Origin: Plantago major
Lineage: Eukaryota; Streptophyta; Magnoliopsida; Lamiales; Plantaginaceae
Reading direction: 5' to 3'
NCBI GenBank assembly: GCA_026545765.1
Contig: CM048841.1
Location: 99,529,352-99,593,351, forward strand
Length of the DNA: 64,000 nt
Shown here: positions 28,081-40,225 of the stretch, piece by piece
Position numbering within the stretch: the stretch's first letter is position 1
Layout of the letters: every line of letters begins with the position of its first letter
Translations under genes and position numbers: made by a program
The notes under the pieces: generated by a model
What the model was told of the DNA's origin: nothing
The model's database searches: none
The model's input: the letters and a program-made list of their open reading frames with translations, nothing else

Positions 28081-31000
28081 TCAGTCTGCAAATTTCCTAT
28101 CTCCAAACCTTTTTATGTCATCAGAATAATCATAAAGAAGAGTTCTGACAAGCATCTCTGTGTCTCTGGCAAATCCATAGACTTCTTTGTAGGTTTTGGT
28201 AGGATTTTTCTTGGCAAAATGCTTGACCCATAGGTACTTTCCCCACTTCCAGGCATGCTCTATTCTGATATCTGAAAGCTTGAAGTATTCATAGATAATC
28301 TTCAGATATCTGATGTCACCCTTGTATTGATCTTACATCGGATAGAACGACTCATGGGGTTCCACAAGTCTTGGTCTTGTGCTGTTCTGTGATATTCGAA
28401 TCTTGTGCACATCATCTGGCTTTCCATATGGACAATCATCAGAGAGGTCCTTTTTCATGGCTTCAGTTCTCTTGACAACTTCAAAATCCAACCATGCTTT
28501 AATGTGATTGGTGTTGATCAAGGTAGGTTTATTCTTTCTCCATGCCATAAGTTGTTTGAGGATTGGTTCTGGAAATCTTGAATTTACCAATAGATGCTTA
28601 AGTTCCAGAATCCAATAGCCATTTTTCTGATTGATGCACAGTGACAGAGGAGGAATCATTGTCATACTTCACATACTCAATTTTGGCTTCTTCTGGCCTG
28701 AGTGGAAGTTGACTTTGTCTTTGTTCAGCTCTCAGTCTGTTCCTTTTCTGTCTTGAATTCTCTTTGGGGTTGTTGCTTGAAGAACTAACACCCTGGATAG
28801 ACTTGGTATTTCCAGAGGGTGTTTTAGCGCTAGGGCTTTGCGACTATGGGCTCGATTAGGCTTTCAAGTTTCCTTTTTCTGTGAAGAGGAGCTTCATCTT
28901 CATCAGTCTCTTCATCATCTTCATCAAGATCAATTCTTGTGAGATCTTTGCAGCCTTCTTCATTGCCCAGGGTCTTGATTTGACCTTCTTCTTCTTCTTG
29001 GAAGATTCATCAATCCTCTAACTTGTCTTCTCCTTGGAGCCTTGGTACTCCTTGGAGGTTTACGTGCCATGGCCTTGTTACCATTTGGTTCCTTGATGGG
29101 TCTCTGGAAGCACTTGGCTTGAGAAGGATTCATAGATTCGAATGGTGGTGGAAGTTTTTCTTCTTCCTTCTGGCAAAGACTCAGATTTCTTCTTGTTTTC
29201 ATCTCCTTCTTCCCATTCCCGACTTTGAGGTCCAGTTGTACTTTCTTTCCCCTAGTCATTGTTGGTGACTCGGTCTCATAAAGGAATCTGAGAGAGTCAA
29301 AATTCCCTTGTAAATAGTTGTGGCGGTGACAAACTTCAAGTTGGCTTTGAGCTCTGATTTTGCTTGATAAGTCCATTGTCCTTATCGTGAGCTCATCGAT
29401 GGGCCTAGGATGGCATCTGCTTTTCAAGATGTAACTTGCCTCTTGAAAAGCTTTTTTCTAAAGACACATCATCGTCCCTTGTCATTCCCGGATCTTTCGA
29501 GCAATGATCATGCTAGTTGTTCTCGAGTGATGAGCTCGTGAACTTTCTCATTCGAGGGGACGGAGGCAATTACTTCCTTGTTCTGTGAAGACATCTCCTT
29601 ATTCAGAGTAGCCAGTACTTGGTACCTGCTCATGTACTCATGGGAGTGGAAGTTTGGCAGTTTGTTGAAGATTGTAGGGGCAATCAACTTTCTTTTCAAG
29701 TGAGAAACTGCTAGATGTTCATGGAGGTGTCTGCCGCCAAAGTCTTGTCTTCTTCATCATCCGAGGATTAGCCCGGTGATCTTCATCCTCTTGGACATTT
29801 TCATCAATCGTATCAAGTCCAAAGAACCATCTCGAGATTGGTTTCTTTCCTTTACGGGAGGAGGATGGTGCTTCTTTCAAGAGGATGCACCTTAGCATCA
29901 TGCTTGACTTTTGATACTTCTTGATGGTTGATCAATCTTATCTCTGGATTTAGCTATTTGATCTTCAGTTGAAGATGGAGCTGTTGTTCTTCTTCAAGGT
30001 TGTGCGAGTTGAGCACTTACAGTGCGAGTGTTTAATATTTTCGATTGGTTTCTTGAGCTCAACTACTTGTTTAGTAGTAGCTGCGTGTTGGTGAGAAGAT
30101 GGATGAGTAGATTTACGAGGTGATGAAGACGGAGATTTCGTGAAGTCTTCTCGGTTTGCTTTTCGAAATTGAGGCATTGTTTCTCTGTGAAATTCCTCGG
30201 TCCACAGTGCGGGAGCATCATCATCATCCTTTTGTCATTATCATCCTTTTGGTGATGATCGGTGGGAGGTTCATCAAAGAAATTTTCATTCATTTCTTCC
30301 TCCTCATCATCTTCAGAATCTGATTGATCACTTAGGATAGTGATCTTACGCCCATTAACTTCTTCTTGTTAAAAGGTATGAATTGCGAGTGCAGGGGCGG
30401 CTTGAATGCCATCTGTAATCTTGTCTGACCATCTGCCTGTTCAAAGGCATGTATCAAACTATGCGCCACTTCTCTGGAAAAGTCCTTGTGTAGTAGAGTC
30501 GCAACTGTATGTTGTTCTATAGCGAACATTGCTTGGACATATGTTTCGGTCGAGGAGCTCGTGCCGTCTGGTTGGTTGATCGATTATTCTCAATATTTCG
30601 GAGAGATCGAGCACCTTAACTTCGCCATTTCTTGAAGCATTGAATGTGCTTTGGCAAAGTGTGAGCTTTGAAGAAGTGAAGTAGGTCCTTGTTTCTTCAA
30701 TGGGAACACCTTTGCATCTGTTGAGCTGAAAGAAAGAGTTTTGAGTGAGTTTCAAAACTTTGGTAGATATCTGAGTAGAAGTGTAGTTTAGTTTCCGAGT
30801 TACACAGTATGAACATCGGGCTCGGATACTTGTTCTCTTGGGACAATTGGTGTCTCGGATATCTTGTGGTGAGGTGGAGACTTGGAAGTCGGTCCTCATC
30901 AACCTTTCTTTCTTGAACCTGAGAATTAACATTATCACAATACTTAGGAAATTTTATCAAGAAGAACTTTAAGTGACAAGTCAGATATCTGAGAGGTCAA

Positions 31001-33470
31001 TTACCTCCATGGGAGGCTCAGATACTTATCTCTCAGAGACTTGTGCAGTCTCTGGAATCTTTTCTTGTGATGAATCCCTTGATGCCTCATCAATTTCCAT
31101 AGGTGCGAGGATGTCGCAACTCATCCCCTTGCACTTCTACTTACGATTGAGCACGTAAGTAGATAGTATTGAATAATTTAGAAGAAGTTTTATGATAACC
31201 CGATGAAGAGTACTTATCACCGATTTTCATATACCTTCAAGTTTGAAAGCTCGATGATGTGTGCTTGAAACCTTGTTGGTTTACGGTTTGTCTCTGGCAT
31301 TTCGCCTTATCTTCTTCCATCTCGGTTGGAGCTGTTAGAAACATTTATCATTAATGAGCATACAAACATTTTTTTGAAAAGTTAGTTCTCTTTAAGAATC
31401 ATTTACGTGGCACGTGCTCAGATTTCTCAAGAGTTGAGGTTGAAGGAACCTCTTTTTTGATGTCGAGGTAAGCTTTTGACTTCCTCTTATTTTTCCGCTT
31501 CTAACTCAAATTGTAACAAAGAGATTCTTATAAGGTAACAAGATTTATAAGTATAAAATTTTCACAAGGTAAGAGTTAAACGGTCATTTACCCGAGCGGT
31601 TTGGTGATTGGTCTCTGGAACTTGTGACCTTTCTATACATTGGTCGTCTTGTCCCAGTTCAGTTTCTTTGTTTGAAGTTTCTGGTACTTCACACCTTCCC
31701 TGAGTATGCAACTCAGTTGCCTCCCCTGGTTGATCATTCTGAGTAGATGTCTCAGTTTGATCCCTCTCATTGAGTTGGGGAACACGCTCAATTCTGAGAT
31801 TTTCTTCAAGACATCTTGTATTGCTGGTATTTCAAAATGGAGTTCATTTACCATTTCATCAACCACTTGTGGCTGTTGTGGTTGTTATGTTTGTCTGGAA
31901 GCAGAAGATTGATCAGTAGAATGTTCTTCCAGATTCTTAGATGAGGCAATTCCATCAGCATCTGCCAATACTAAGATACCACTCATCAGGGCTTTGTGAA
32001 GTTGTGCAAGAGAGTCATTCCCTGATGATGTGTTTTACCAACAACCTTTGCTATAGGTTCAACACTGTGGTGTAGGTTCTTCTTCAGATATCAGATCACC
32101 GTTACTTGTTCAAGAACCTTAGCCCTCTTTGATTTTTCTAGGACTTGAGAGATGACTAGTTCATCATCTTCATCGTCGAGCTCTCATCGGCATTGGGGCG
32201 ATTGGTCCATTATTCCTGCGGTTTCGCAGATGGGGCTTGGTGTTTTCACCACTTTTGGCGGCATTCATGAGTTCATCATCGCCAGGCTTTACGCATTAGT
32301 CGCAACATTTCTGAAAGCACTTTCTCTTGCTGAGTCTACTTGTTCAGTAGGTGATAACTCTTTTGCAGCATTGATGAGTTCATCTGCCATGTTTGTAGAT
32401 ATCTGAGAATTGACAACCTCTTTGGGTGTGTCTTCTGATTTGCCAGCAGACTTCTTTCTTGAAGTTCTGGGCTTCTTGGTCGCAACCTTTTCTTCAGATA
32501 TCTTTTCAGGTTTTCTCTTCTTAGGACCTTTCTGAGACCCAGTAACCTTTTTCATCAGATTTGTATACTCATACTTGTAGAGTAAGTTACTGTTGGCTAT
32601 TTCAGCCGTCTCTCTAAGCTTAATGCCAAGCTTTTCCAGCAAGTAGCATATCTTCAAACCATATCCTACTGTGGCCTTTGGCTCAGCTAGTCCTTTAACA
32701 ATCTTAGGCTCGAAGCCTTGAATTTTCTTCACAAATTTCATGAAGGCGTACTTTCCCCAGTTGAAAGGGTTTTCCAGCCTTTTGTCTTGTTGATTCAGCA
32801 AGAACATCATGATCCATCATTCTTGGCTTATCTGGTCAGCACCTCCTTGTAGACCATCAAAGCATCTGTGAAGAATGCAAGCTAGTACATCCCAGTGAAC
32901 CAACAGATGTCTGGTTCGGATGTCAGCAAGTTTGAACTCAGTGGGTGTATCTGATTTCTCAAGATCACACACATCACTGTAAAGTTCTTTAACACCTTCA
33001 AGGAGTTCCTCATCCTTGGTGTTTATTTCAAAATCCTTTCCAAGATTTTGAACCTCAAACAACTTACAGAAAGTTGTTAAGTCCAGAAGGATTTCCTTTC
33101 CTTGGACTGAGGTTTTGATAGACACTATTTCAGTGCCTTCAGATACACAGGAAATAATCCTGGAGTTGTTGTAAAATTCCAACACATCAAGTGATGAAAT
33201 TCCACTAGGGCGAGCAGATACAAAGCCCTTGATTTGTGCCTTTTCAAGTATGTCAAGAATTAGCTTTCTGTCGGCTTGGTTTTCTATTCCAGCCGTGAGG
33301 TATTCCTCAACCATGGCACCACCCCAAATCATTCTGTGACTTGAAGTCCAATGGTCAGGATTGAAATCTCCTACCAGTCGATTGTTAACAATAACCAACT
33401 CTGGTGCTTGCTTTTCAGCAGTACCAGTGGAGGATTGGGATTTCTGTGTAGAAGTGTTCTTGGAGGCCAT
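28081..33470 (-). pseudogene. Copia accessory ORF downstream of pol, frame-broken
   Basis: Start codon at 33470 (MASKNTS), terminal stop at 28081. About 5.4 kb separates them, but the frame is interrupted. Open parts are 217 residues (33470-32817); a further 173 residues in the same frame after a single TGA (32810-32289), ending in a basic KKRKPEK / KKPRTSRKK stretch that could be a nuclear signal; a piece at 31866-31633; basic, charged pieces at 29427-28960; and a C-terminal piece with WKWGKYLWVKHFAKKNP and DYSDDIKRFGDRKFAD. The basic region is predicted disordered. I see no signal peptide or obvious membrane helix, so an envelope role is not supported. The opening part (EFYNNSRIISCV, GKEILLDLTTFCKLFEV) resembles plant retrotransposon-associated proteins of unknown function (recollection, not searched). 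Frameshifts cluster at 29430-31660. The same C-terminus occurs in the truncated copy at 42250-42402. Confidence 0.65.
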
Positions 33471-33658
33471 CTCTTTATATAGTAAGGATTTGAAGCTTGT
33501 GTTTGAAAGAGATTCGATTGAGTGATTCTTTTCAGAAAAACTTAATCAAAATTTGCAGAGATTTTAGAGAAGTTGCAGAGGATTAGGAGAAGGTTTTTGC
33601 TGTTTTGATGCAAGTTGAAATTTCGGATTAGGCAAAAGTGATTTCATTTGCCAAAATC

Positions 33659-33671
33659 CTATATATATAGC
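33659..33671 (-). promoter_or_regulatory. Possible internal TATA box for accessory ORF
   Basis: Minus-strand CTATATATATAGG lies about 190 bp upstream of the accessory ORF start, in an ~800-bp spacer between the pol stop (34292) and that ORF. Position and sequence would suit a subgenomic promoter, but TATA-like words are common in AT-rich DNA. Confidence 0.3.
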
Positions 33672-34204
33672 AAGTGAATCTCAACAGACAAATACATACA
33701 AATTAATTTTGTGTGTACGTATCTGTGATTTGCAAGCCGGCATGATCAAAAGTAACTTCGGCATTAAATGCTTAGTGGGCCATGTCTGAATTTCAACAGT
33801 CCATTATTTACTGTGAATTAATTTACGCGTTGGATCAAGCGCTTGAATTCATCAAGGGTCATCATTGCTTCTCCAGCAATGATCACAATCAACAAATGTA
33901 ATTGTGCCCATTTAATGAATTTTGGCTATTAGCTATCTGAATCACAATTCTGTTTGAGCAAGGACACTGTTCGCATCTGAATCTGTCTTATACTTAGGAT
34001 TTTTCCAAGTTTTTCATCAAGATAGAAATAATGCAAGATTCAAGAGAGTAGTTGACTGCAGAAAGTTATACTATTCTCTTTTGTGTTCCCCGTTCATAGA
34101 ATGATTCAGATATCTGAGTTCCCGTCTCAGAGATCTTAAGCTATCTTTTTGCTCTTTAGCCTTTTTGACTTACGGGTTCCGTTCGGATACCTCTTCTCTC
34201 TTTT

Positions 34205-34284
34205 CTGGATACCCGTTCCAGATACCTCTTCTCTGGATGCCCGTTCCAGATACCTCTTTTCTGGATGCCCGTTCCAGATACCTG
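34205..34284. repeat. 28-bp minisatellite, about three units
   Basis: Units begin CTGGAT at 34205, 34233 and 34261 (CTGGATRCCCGTTCCAGATA core), just beyond the pol stop in the element's spacer. Each unit contains an inverted pair, CTGGAT and the near-complement TTCCAGATA, so each could fold into a small hairpin. Confidence 0.8.
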
Positions 34285-34291
34285 AACTTTT

Positions 34292-35760
34292 TCAGTTCAT
34301 TGGTAGTTCCATGAGTCCAAGACTATGTATTAAGGCTAAGAATCTACTTTCTTGTAGTGGCTTAGTGAAGATATCTGCAAGTTGGTCTTCAGTGCCAATC
34401 TTGAGTATCTCTATATTGCCTTTTTCAACATGGTCTCTGATGAAGTGATGTCTAACATCAATGTGCTTTGTTCTGGCATGAAATTTAGGATTACGTAATG
34501 TCAATAGCACTTGTGTTGTCACGGAAAATGGGAGTTTTCTTTTCATCGAGTTCATAGTCTTTAAGTTGTTGTTGTATCCACGAATTTGTGTTGCAACAAC
34601 CAAAGACAATATATTCACCTCTGTGGTAGAAGTTGCAATTGAGTTTTGCTTCTTGCTAAACCATGAGATAAGTCTAGTGCCCGTACCCACAAGTTCACGA
34701 GGTGCTTTTCCTATCAAGCAATGATCCAGCATAATCAGCATCTGAGTACCCAGCTAAACTCAATTCACTTTCTTTAGGATACCACAGTCCTACATCTACT
34801 GTACCCTTCACATACCTTAATATTTTCATAGCAATGTTGTAGTGTGTTTGCATTGGATTTGTCTGAAATCTAGCACATACTCCAATGGCATATTGAATAT
34901 CAGGTCTACTTGCAGTGAGGTAAAGTAGTGAACCTATCAATTTCCTATACTTATGTTTTCAACACTCTTATCTGATTCAGTATAGGTCATTTTGGTTCCA
35001 ATGCTCATAGGTATCTTAGCATTCTTATCAGAAGGCTTAAGATTGAATTTTGTGAGCATATCTTTTGCATACTTTGTTTGACTAATGAATATTCCATCAT
35101 TGAGTTGCTTGACTTGCAATCCTAGGAAATAATTCATTTCTCCCATCATGCTCATCTCAAACTTGTTTTTCATGAGATTTGCAAAGTCATTACAAAGTTG
35201 CTTGTCCTTAGATCCAAATATGATGTCATCAACATATACTTGAACTAAGAGTAGTTTCCCATCATGATTTAAGGTAAATAAAGTTTTATCAACTTCACCT
35301 TTCTTGAAACCACTTTCCAGAAGGTATTTGGCCAAAGTGTCATACCATGCTCTTGGAGCCTGTTTCAGTCCATACAGAGCTTTCTGTAATTTATAGACCA
35401 TTCTACTTTCTGAGGAAACTTCAAAGCCAGGTGGTTGCTCAACATAAACTTCTTCTGCAAGTTCACCGTTTAGGAATGCGCTTTTGACATCCATCTGATA
35501 AACTTTGAAATTTTATGAGTCAAAGGCTAGAAAGAGTCTTATTGCATCCAATCGGCAACCGTGCATATGACTCATCAAAATCTAAGCCTTGATGCAGGTG
35601 AATCCTCGCAACCAATCTTGCTTTGTTTCTGGTTATTTCACCAGTTTCATTCATTTTGTTTCTGAAAACCCACTTAGTTCCAATCACATATATTCCTTCT
35701 ATAAATGGAACTAGTTTCCAGACTCTGTTTCTCTCAAATTGATCCCAACTCTTCTTGCAT
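34292..35760 (-). pseudogene. Copia reverse transcriptase and RNase H
   Basis: Copies element RNA into DNA and removes the RNA strand. The 185-residue open part at 35494-34937 has [25 protein letters not shown] and the catalytic YVDDIIFG. It is followed by GSLLYLTASRPDI and RNase H (GYSDADYAG, KHIDVRHHFIRDHV, TEDQLADIFTKPL) to the stop at 34292. The N-terminal part of RT (35495-35760, preceded by EALGDQDWISAMQEE) is in a different frame, and there are further breaks near 34937 and 34740. All motifs sit in copia order directly after integrase. This is one pol polyprotein with frameshifts, not separate genes. Confidence 0.9.
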
Positions 35761-37198
35761 TGCAGAGATCCAGTCTTGGTCTCCTAATGCTTCTTCTATA
35801 CTTTTAGGTTCAATATTCGAGATGAAACATCCAAAGAGAGAATCAGCATTTTCAGCTATTGCTCTCCTAGTCCTAACACCCTGATTAATTGGTCCAATTA
35901 TATCCTTTGTAGGATGATCTTTGATCCATTTCATCAAAGGTTTAGTGCTAGTAGGATCAATATCCAGGTGATCTGAATGTGAATCACTAAGATTTTGATT
36001 TGATACTTTTTCAGTATCTAAGATATCTGACATATGAGAAATGTCATGGATATCTGACACTTTTTCAGTGTTAGAGATATCTGAGACATGCATTTCAGCA
36101 TTCTTATTTTCAGATACCTCTCCATGATGAAGGTTCTCAGTAACCTGTTCCATTTCTGGAAAACTCATAGGAAATTCCTTATCATGTTTGTGAGTCATCT
36201 TGTTGTTACTAGGCTTTTCAAGCTTTTCTACGTCAGAGTCATCCTCACTTTCCATAACGATGTTTTTCCTTTCTGAGGATTCTTCTTTAGTATCCCTCAG
36301 TAATAGTTCTTTGAACTTTTCTGAGAGTTCATCAGTAGGAGGTGTTTTCTTACTTCCTTCATAGAATACAACATGAACTGATTCTTCAATTTTCTTTGTT
36401 CTTTTGTTGTAAACTCTGTAAGCTTTGCTGTTTGTGGAATAGCTAAGAAAAACACCTTCATCTGCCTTTGGTTGAAATGTTCTCAGAAAAACTTTCCCAT
36501 TGTTTAGAACAAAACATCTACAACCAAATACTCTCAGATGTTTGATATTAGGAGGTCTTCCAACCATAATTTCATAGGGGGTCCTGTCATGGTGTTTGTT
36601 TATCAAGCATCTGTTCTGAGTGTAGCAGGCTGTGTTTACAGCTTCAACCCAATATATTTCACTTATCTCAGTGTCAGCTAGCATTGTCCTTGCAGATTCT
36701 TTAAGGGTTCTATTTTTCCTTTCTGAAACACCATTTTGTTGAGGTGTTCTTACAGAGGAAAGTTGGTGTTGTATACCTTTGCAGGTACAAAACTCCTTTA
36801 TGTACTGATTGACAAACTCAGTACCATGATCTGTTCTGATTGCAGATACCTTTTCATTTTTCATGATTTCAAGCTTTTTCAGCAAGTTTGGTATCTCCAC
36901 ACAGCATCGAATTGTGTTTGGAAAACAACCCAAGTGAATCTTGAGAAGTCATCTACAATAACTGGACCATATTTCTTTCTGCATAACTAGTTCTGGATGA
37001 TTCAAAAAGATCCATATGTAAAAGTTGCAGTGGTCTAACACTAGAGTGTCTGATTTTGGACTTGAAAGAGATCTTAGATTGTTTCCCCATCTGACAGGCA
37101 GAACAGATACCATCCTTTCTGAAAGATGTTTTGGGAAGACCAACCACTAACTCTTTCTTGGCAAGTCTATTCAGAGTTTTGAAATTCAAGTGACTCAT
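35734..37198 (-). pseudogene. Copia GAG-pre-integrase and integrase
   Basis: Inserts element DNA into the genome. The pre-integrase zinc region is visible at 37198-36953 (MSHLNFKTLNRLAKKEL, CSACQMGKQ), followed by the first catalytic Asp in LLHMDLF. After a frameshift near 36940-36960 the core continues at 36933-35734 with TDHGTEF and TPQQNGVSERKNRTL, giving the other acidic residues of the D,D,E triad, then the GRPPNIKHLRVFGC region. The C-terminal linker is long, acidic and repetitive (SDILDTEKVSD, SDIHDISHMSD), reflecting GATATC-rich DNA. At 399 residues it is the longest open stretch of this element. Confidence 0.9.
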
Positions 37199-37539
37199 TC
37201 TTTTGTGCCATAACGGTGCTCTTCCATGTGACAGATTGACTCACCATGAGACATTCTTGATTGTGGCAGATGCCCGATCGGCAACATAAAGACCGCCTTT
37301 CCAATCGACCAACTAAGACAGTATGCTTTGACTCATTGTCAATTAGTTTGCGATTTAGCTTTGAATTTTATAGTAAAACCTTGTCTGCAAACCGGCTCAT
37401 GCTAAATAGATTGTATTTCAAATCCTTAACATGTAATACGTCGGTGATTGTTAAAGTTCCCAATTTGACGTTGCCAAATCCCGGAGAGGATTTAATTCTC
37501 CTCCGAAAATCGATATCTGGTCCGTGTTGCAAGCTTTGT

Positions 37540-37830
37540 AGTCAACCGATTTGCTTTGTCTCTGTCATGTGCTTTCGCATCCACTATCAAATAGCCATTG
37601 TGCTTTAGTCCAGAAGCATTCTCACACAACAGAAGCAGGAGATTAGGTTCTCATATCTTTGATGGAACCGCTGAATCAAAAGTTCTTCCAAGAGGAATCC
37701 ATTTTGAATGAATTTCTTTGAAATATGCTTTTGTCGTGGGAACATAAGGAGGAATTCTTTTTGAATGAAAGTTATCATTAGTAAGAATTATTTTCTTCCT
37801 TGGTGTGTGTCCTAGGTGCTCCATATGATG
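37540..37830 (-). pseudogene. Copia aspartic protease region, broken
   Basis: Minus-strand reading near 37580-37600 gives QWLFDSGC, the active-site D-S-G of copia proteases, followed by what should be a conserved His-Met-Thr motif. The frame is lost a few codons later around 37570. The flanks (37200-37540) give no long frame. This lies between the Gag-type zinc region and pre-integrase, as expected. Confidence 0.6.
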
Positions 37831-38445
37831 CTTTCAGATACTGTCAGTTTACGAGTTTGCTTTTCAGCAAACTTGGTCTTCCTTGCCAGATTTCTTCTAG
37901 TCCTGGCATTCAGATTTTCAGTGGCTTGATTTAGCTTCCACTTCTGATAATTGCTTTGAGCAATTCTAGCTTTCAGCCATCGTTCTTGCTCCTGCTTGTA
38001 CTTATGAGCAAGTTGTTTTCCGATGCCTTTGTAGCCAATGCCGTTTCGAGCACTTGAAGCTATCGAGATCTTTCTCGTGACTTTGCTAGTCTCTGGTTGA
38101 TCAATTTCTTTCGGAAAAAGTGACATGGGAGAATTTGCCAGCTCCTGCAATTCTACCTTTTTGAGAGACATAGCACTGTGGGTGTTTACACTTTTCAGTG
38201 TTGTGTTTCTTTTCAGAGACGTACCCATCAGTTTTGTTTTTGACTTGTTTTTCCCACAAAGGTCTAGTTGCAACTGCCTTTCCTTTGTCAACAATCTTTG
38301 TCTTTTCACCAATACTATAGATTGCATGGGAACCGTCTTGCTGAGTACTTACAAACGTTCTCTTCTCCTTACTCTTATTCAGAGTAATAGAGCAATTTGT
38401 CTGAGTATTCACTTGAGTCCTTTCTTTCAAGGATCTCTTAAGTAA
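37812..38445 (-). pseudogene. Copia Gag-Pol linker region
   Basis: Lysine-rich frames between the coiled coil and the protease, including a His/Cys-containing stretch (HNTEKCKHPQCYVSQKG) that could be a second zinc-binding motif. Two overlapping frames at 38430-38101 and 38327-37812 show a frameshift near 38100-38300. Likely part of the polyprotein. Exact role unknown. Confidence 0.5.
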
Positions 38446-39047
38446 GATTGTACTTGATGAAGAGTGTCACTAGCTTTGGCATAAGATTGAAAAGATAGTT
38501 CTTTCTTCTTGAGTTCCTTGTTTTCAGAAAGAAGATTTTCATAATTCTTTCGTAACTCAGCCATTGCTTCTTCATGTGACTTTTCAGTCTCAGATATCTG
38601 AGCTTTGAGAAATGCATTTTCAGCCTCCTTTCTCTCAGATTCTTTAACTAATTGAGAATTTTCCTTTTCAAGAGAATTCTTTTCTTCTTCAAGGTTTTCG
38701 GCTCTAGCTCGGATCATTAGAAATTCTCTTTCATAGATGTCAAGTTCTTTCCTGAGATTTTCTAGATTTTTTATTTCCTCTTCATCACTTTCATAAGTGT
38801 AGCGAGAAGTATGTGTTACCTCATCAGCCATAAGACAGTTTTCTATGTTGGAGATGTCTGGTCCGTCAATTTCAGCAACTCCACACATTTCATTCTTCTT
38901 GAGGCCGAAGTCGATTATATCATGAGTGACTCCACATAATTCTGGTGATGGTAGGGTTGAGTCATCTGAATTGTCATCTTCAGAATCTGTATCAACGTCT
39001 AGAGCATCCAGTTGAATTTGGATTTTCTTTCTTTCTTCAGTTAACAA
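38427..39047 (-). pseudogene. Copia Gag C-terminal coiled-coil region
   Basis: The 206-residue open frame starts acidic (TDSEDDNSDDS) and then has a long Glu/Lys/Leu heptad-like stretch (about residues 95-185, e.g. LRKELDIYEREFLMIRA, KNSLEKENSQLVKESERKE), typical of a coiled coil. A coiled coil after the Gag zinc knuckle is a known trait of Sirevirus-type Gag proteins and may support particle assembly or host-protein contact (inference). It is continuous with the zinc-knuckle frame upstream apart from the break near 39050-39150. Confidence 0.7.
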
Positions 39048-40109
39048 AGCTTTCTGGCTTCTTCTGAAGATTCTTTTGTCTTTCTTGTCACCTGTCCTTA
39101 GTTTGTTGAGGGCAGGACAATCCTTCTTGAAGTGGCGAGTTTACGACAATAGAAAGCAGATATCGTTTCAATTTACGCTTCCTCAATACATGATGCTTTA
39201 CGAAATGGCTTGTTCAATGAGCTCGCATATTTTTCTTGGTGATAGTTTGAGCTAGATGCTTTTGACTTCTCTTTGGCTTTTCTTCTCTCAATTTCTCGTG
39301 ACAAATTTACTCATTTGCTTTGCGGCAAGAGCATCCTCGATCTCCTCCTTGCTTTTCTTCTTTTGAAGTTCCTTGATTAACTAGAGCAACATTCTGCAAC
39401 TTTTCAGTTGTTTGTTCTCTCTGAGTTGTCTCATAGTCAACAGTAGCAAGATGAGAGAAAAGTTCCACTGGAGTGATATTTGGCATACCATGGTTGAAAT
39501 AAAAGAATTTAGTATGCTCCCAGTTGTGGTTAAGACTTCTGACAATAGTCTTAATCTTTTCTGACTGAGAGTTTCTATTGCTTTCCCAGTCTTTGCCATA
39601 TCACTCATAAGAGTGGTAAATCAAATCAAGTTCTTCGAGTTTGGTGGGACCTTGTTTGAAATTTTGAAATTTCAACTTTAGAACTTCGAACTTGTTTTCC
39701 TTGGTTTTCTCGATTAAAACAGATTTCTTCAATCGGTTGCGAGCAACTTTCGCCGTTTAGCACCCACAGTTTACCTTTGTGTGCTCGTGTCGATCGATGA
39801 TGATGTTCTGAGCTTGACCATCCAGACGATTCCTCTTGGCATCTTCCGATGTCCGAGTTCTCTGAGCTTTGGTTCATAAATAACTTGACCGAGAGATCTT
39901 CCACTAGTTGGCGATCTGTTTGTGAAGATCCTTCGCTTTGATCTCTGTCTCTTCCTCGAAACCTCCATGTCTTGCTTAAGTTGTTGAATGACTATTGGGC
40001 CATTCTTTATTACTTGATCATCTCGTCACTTATGGCTTCAGGTGGAGCATCATGTTATTTTCCATTTCTCGTAGTTCTCTGGTTTGAGCAGGTGCATCAC
40101 TCGAGACAT
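39048..40109 (-). pseudogene. Copia Gag N-terminal and zinc-knuckle region
   Basis: Nucleocapsid/capsid part. Likely start at 40109 (MSRVMHLLKPENYEKWKI), 114 bp inside the primer-binding site. Typical copia Gag text is visible in separate frames: NYEKWKI near 40060, a capsid part in another frame near 39430-39570 (SEKIKTIVRSLNHNWEHTKF), and a zinc knuckle near 39120-39160 whose H-F-K-K-D-C half is clear but whose first two Cys are frameshifted. At least three frame breaks lie in 39150-40060. The capsid part has no in-frame Met, so simple start-to-stop ORF searches miss it. Confidence 0.75.
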
Positions 40110-40209
40110 ACCGCACACTTAACACACAAATTAAATAGTCCTCAAAAAATGGACAAAGTTCCTTCACCTATCTGGGGATCTAGGTTCGGTCTGGAAAGGT
40201 GGTGAACCT

Positions 40210-40223
40210 CACCTCTGATACCA
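40210..40223 (-). other. Copia primer-binding site (initiator Met tRNA)
   Basis: Minus strand reads TGGTATCAGAGGTG, two bases inside the 5' LTR. The first eleven bases match the complement of the 3' end of plant initiator-Met tRNA, the usual primer of Ty1/copia elements. This fixes the element's orientation and the inner edge of the 5' LTR. Confidence 0.9.
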
Positions 40224-40225
40224 CT

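Noticed and set aside
28081-33470. Accessory ORF as a retroviral envelope-like gene
   Set aside because: No signal peptide, transmembrane helix or fusion-like segment is visible in the open parts; composition is charged and nuclear-protein-like.
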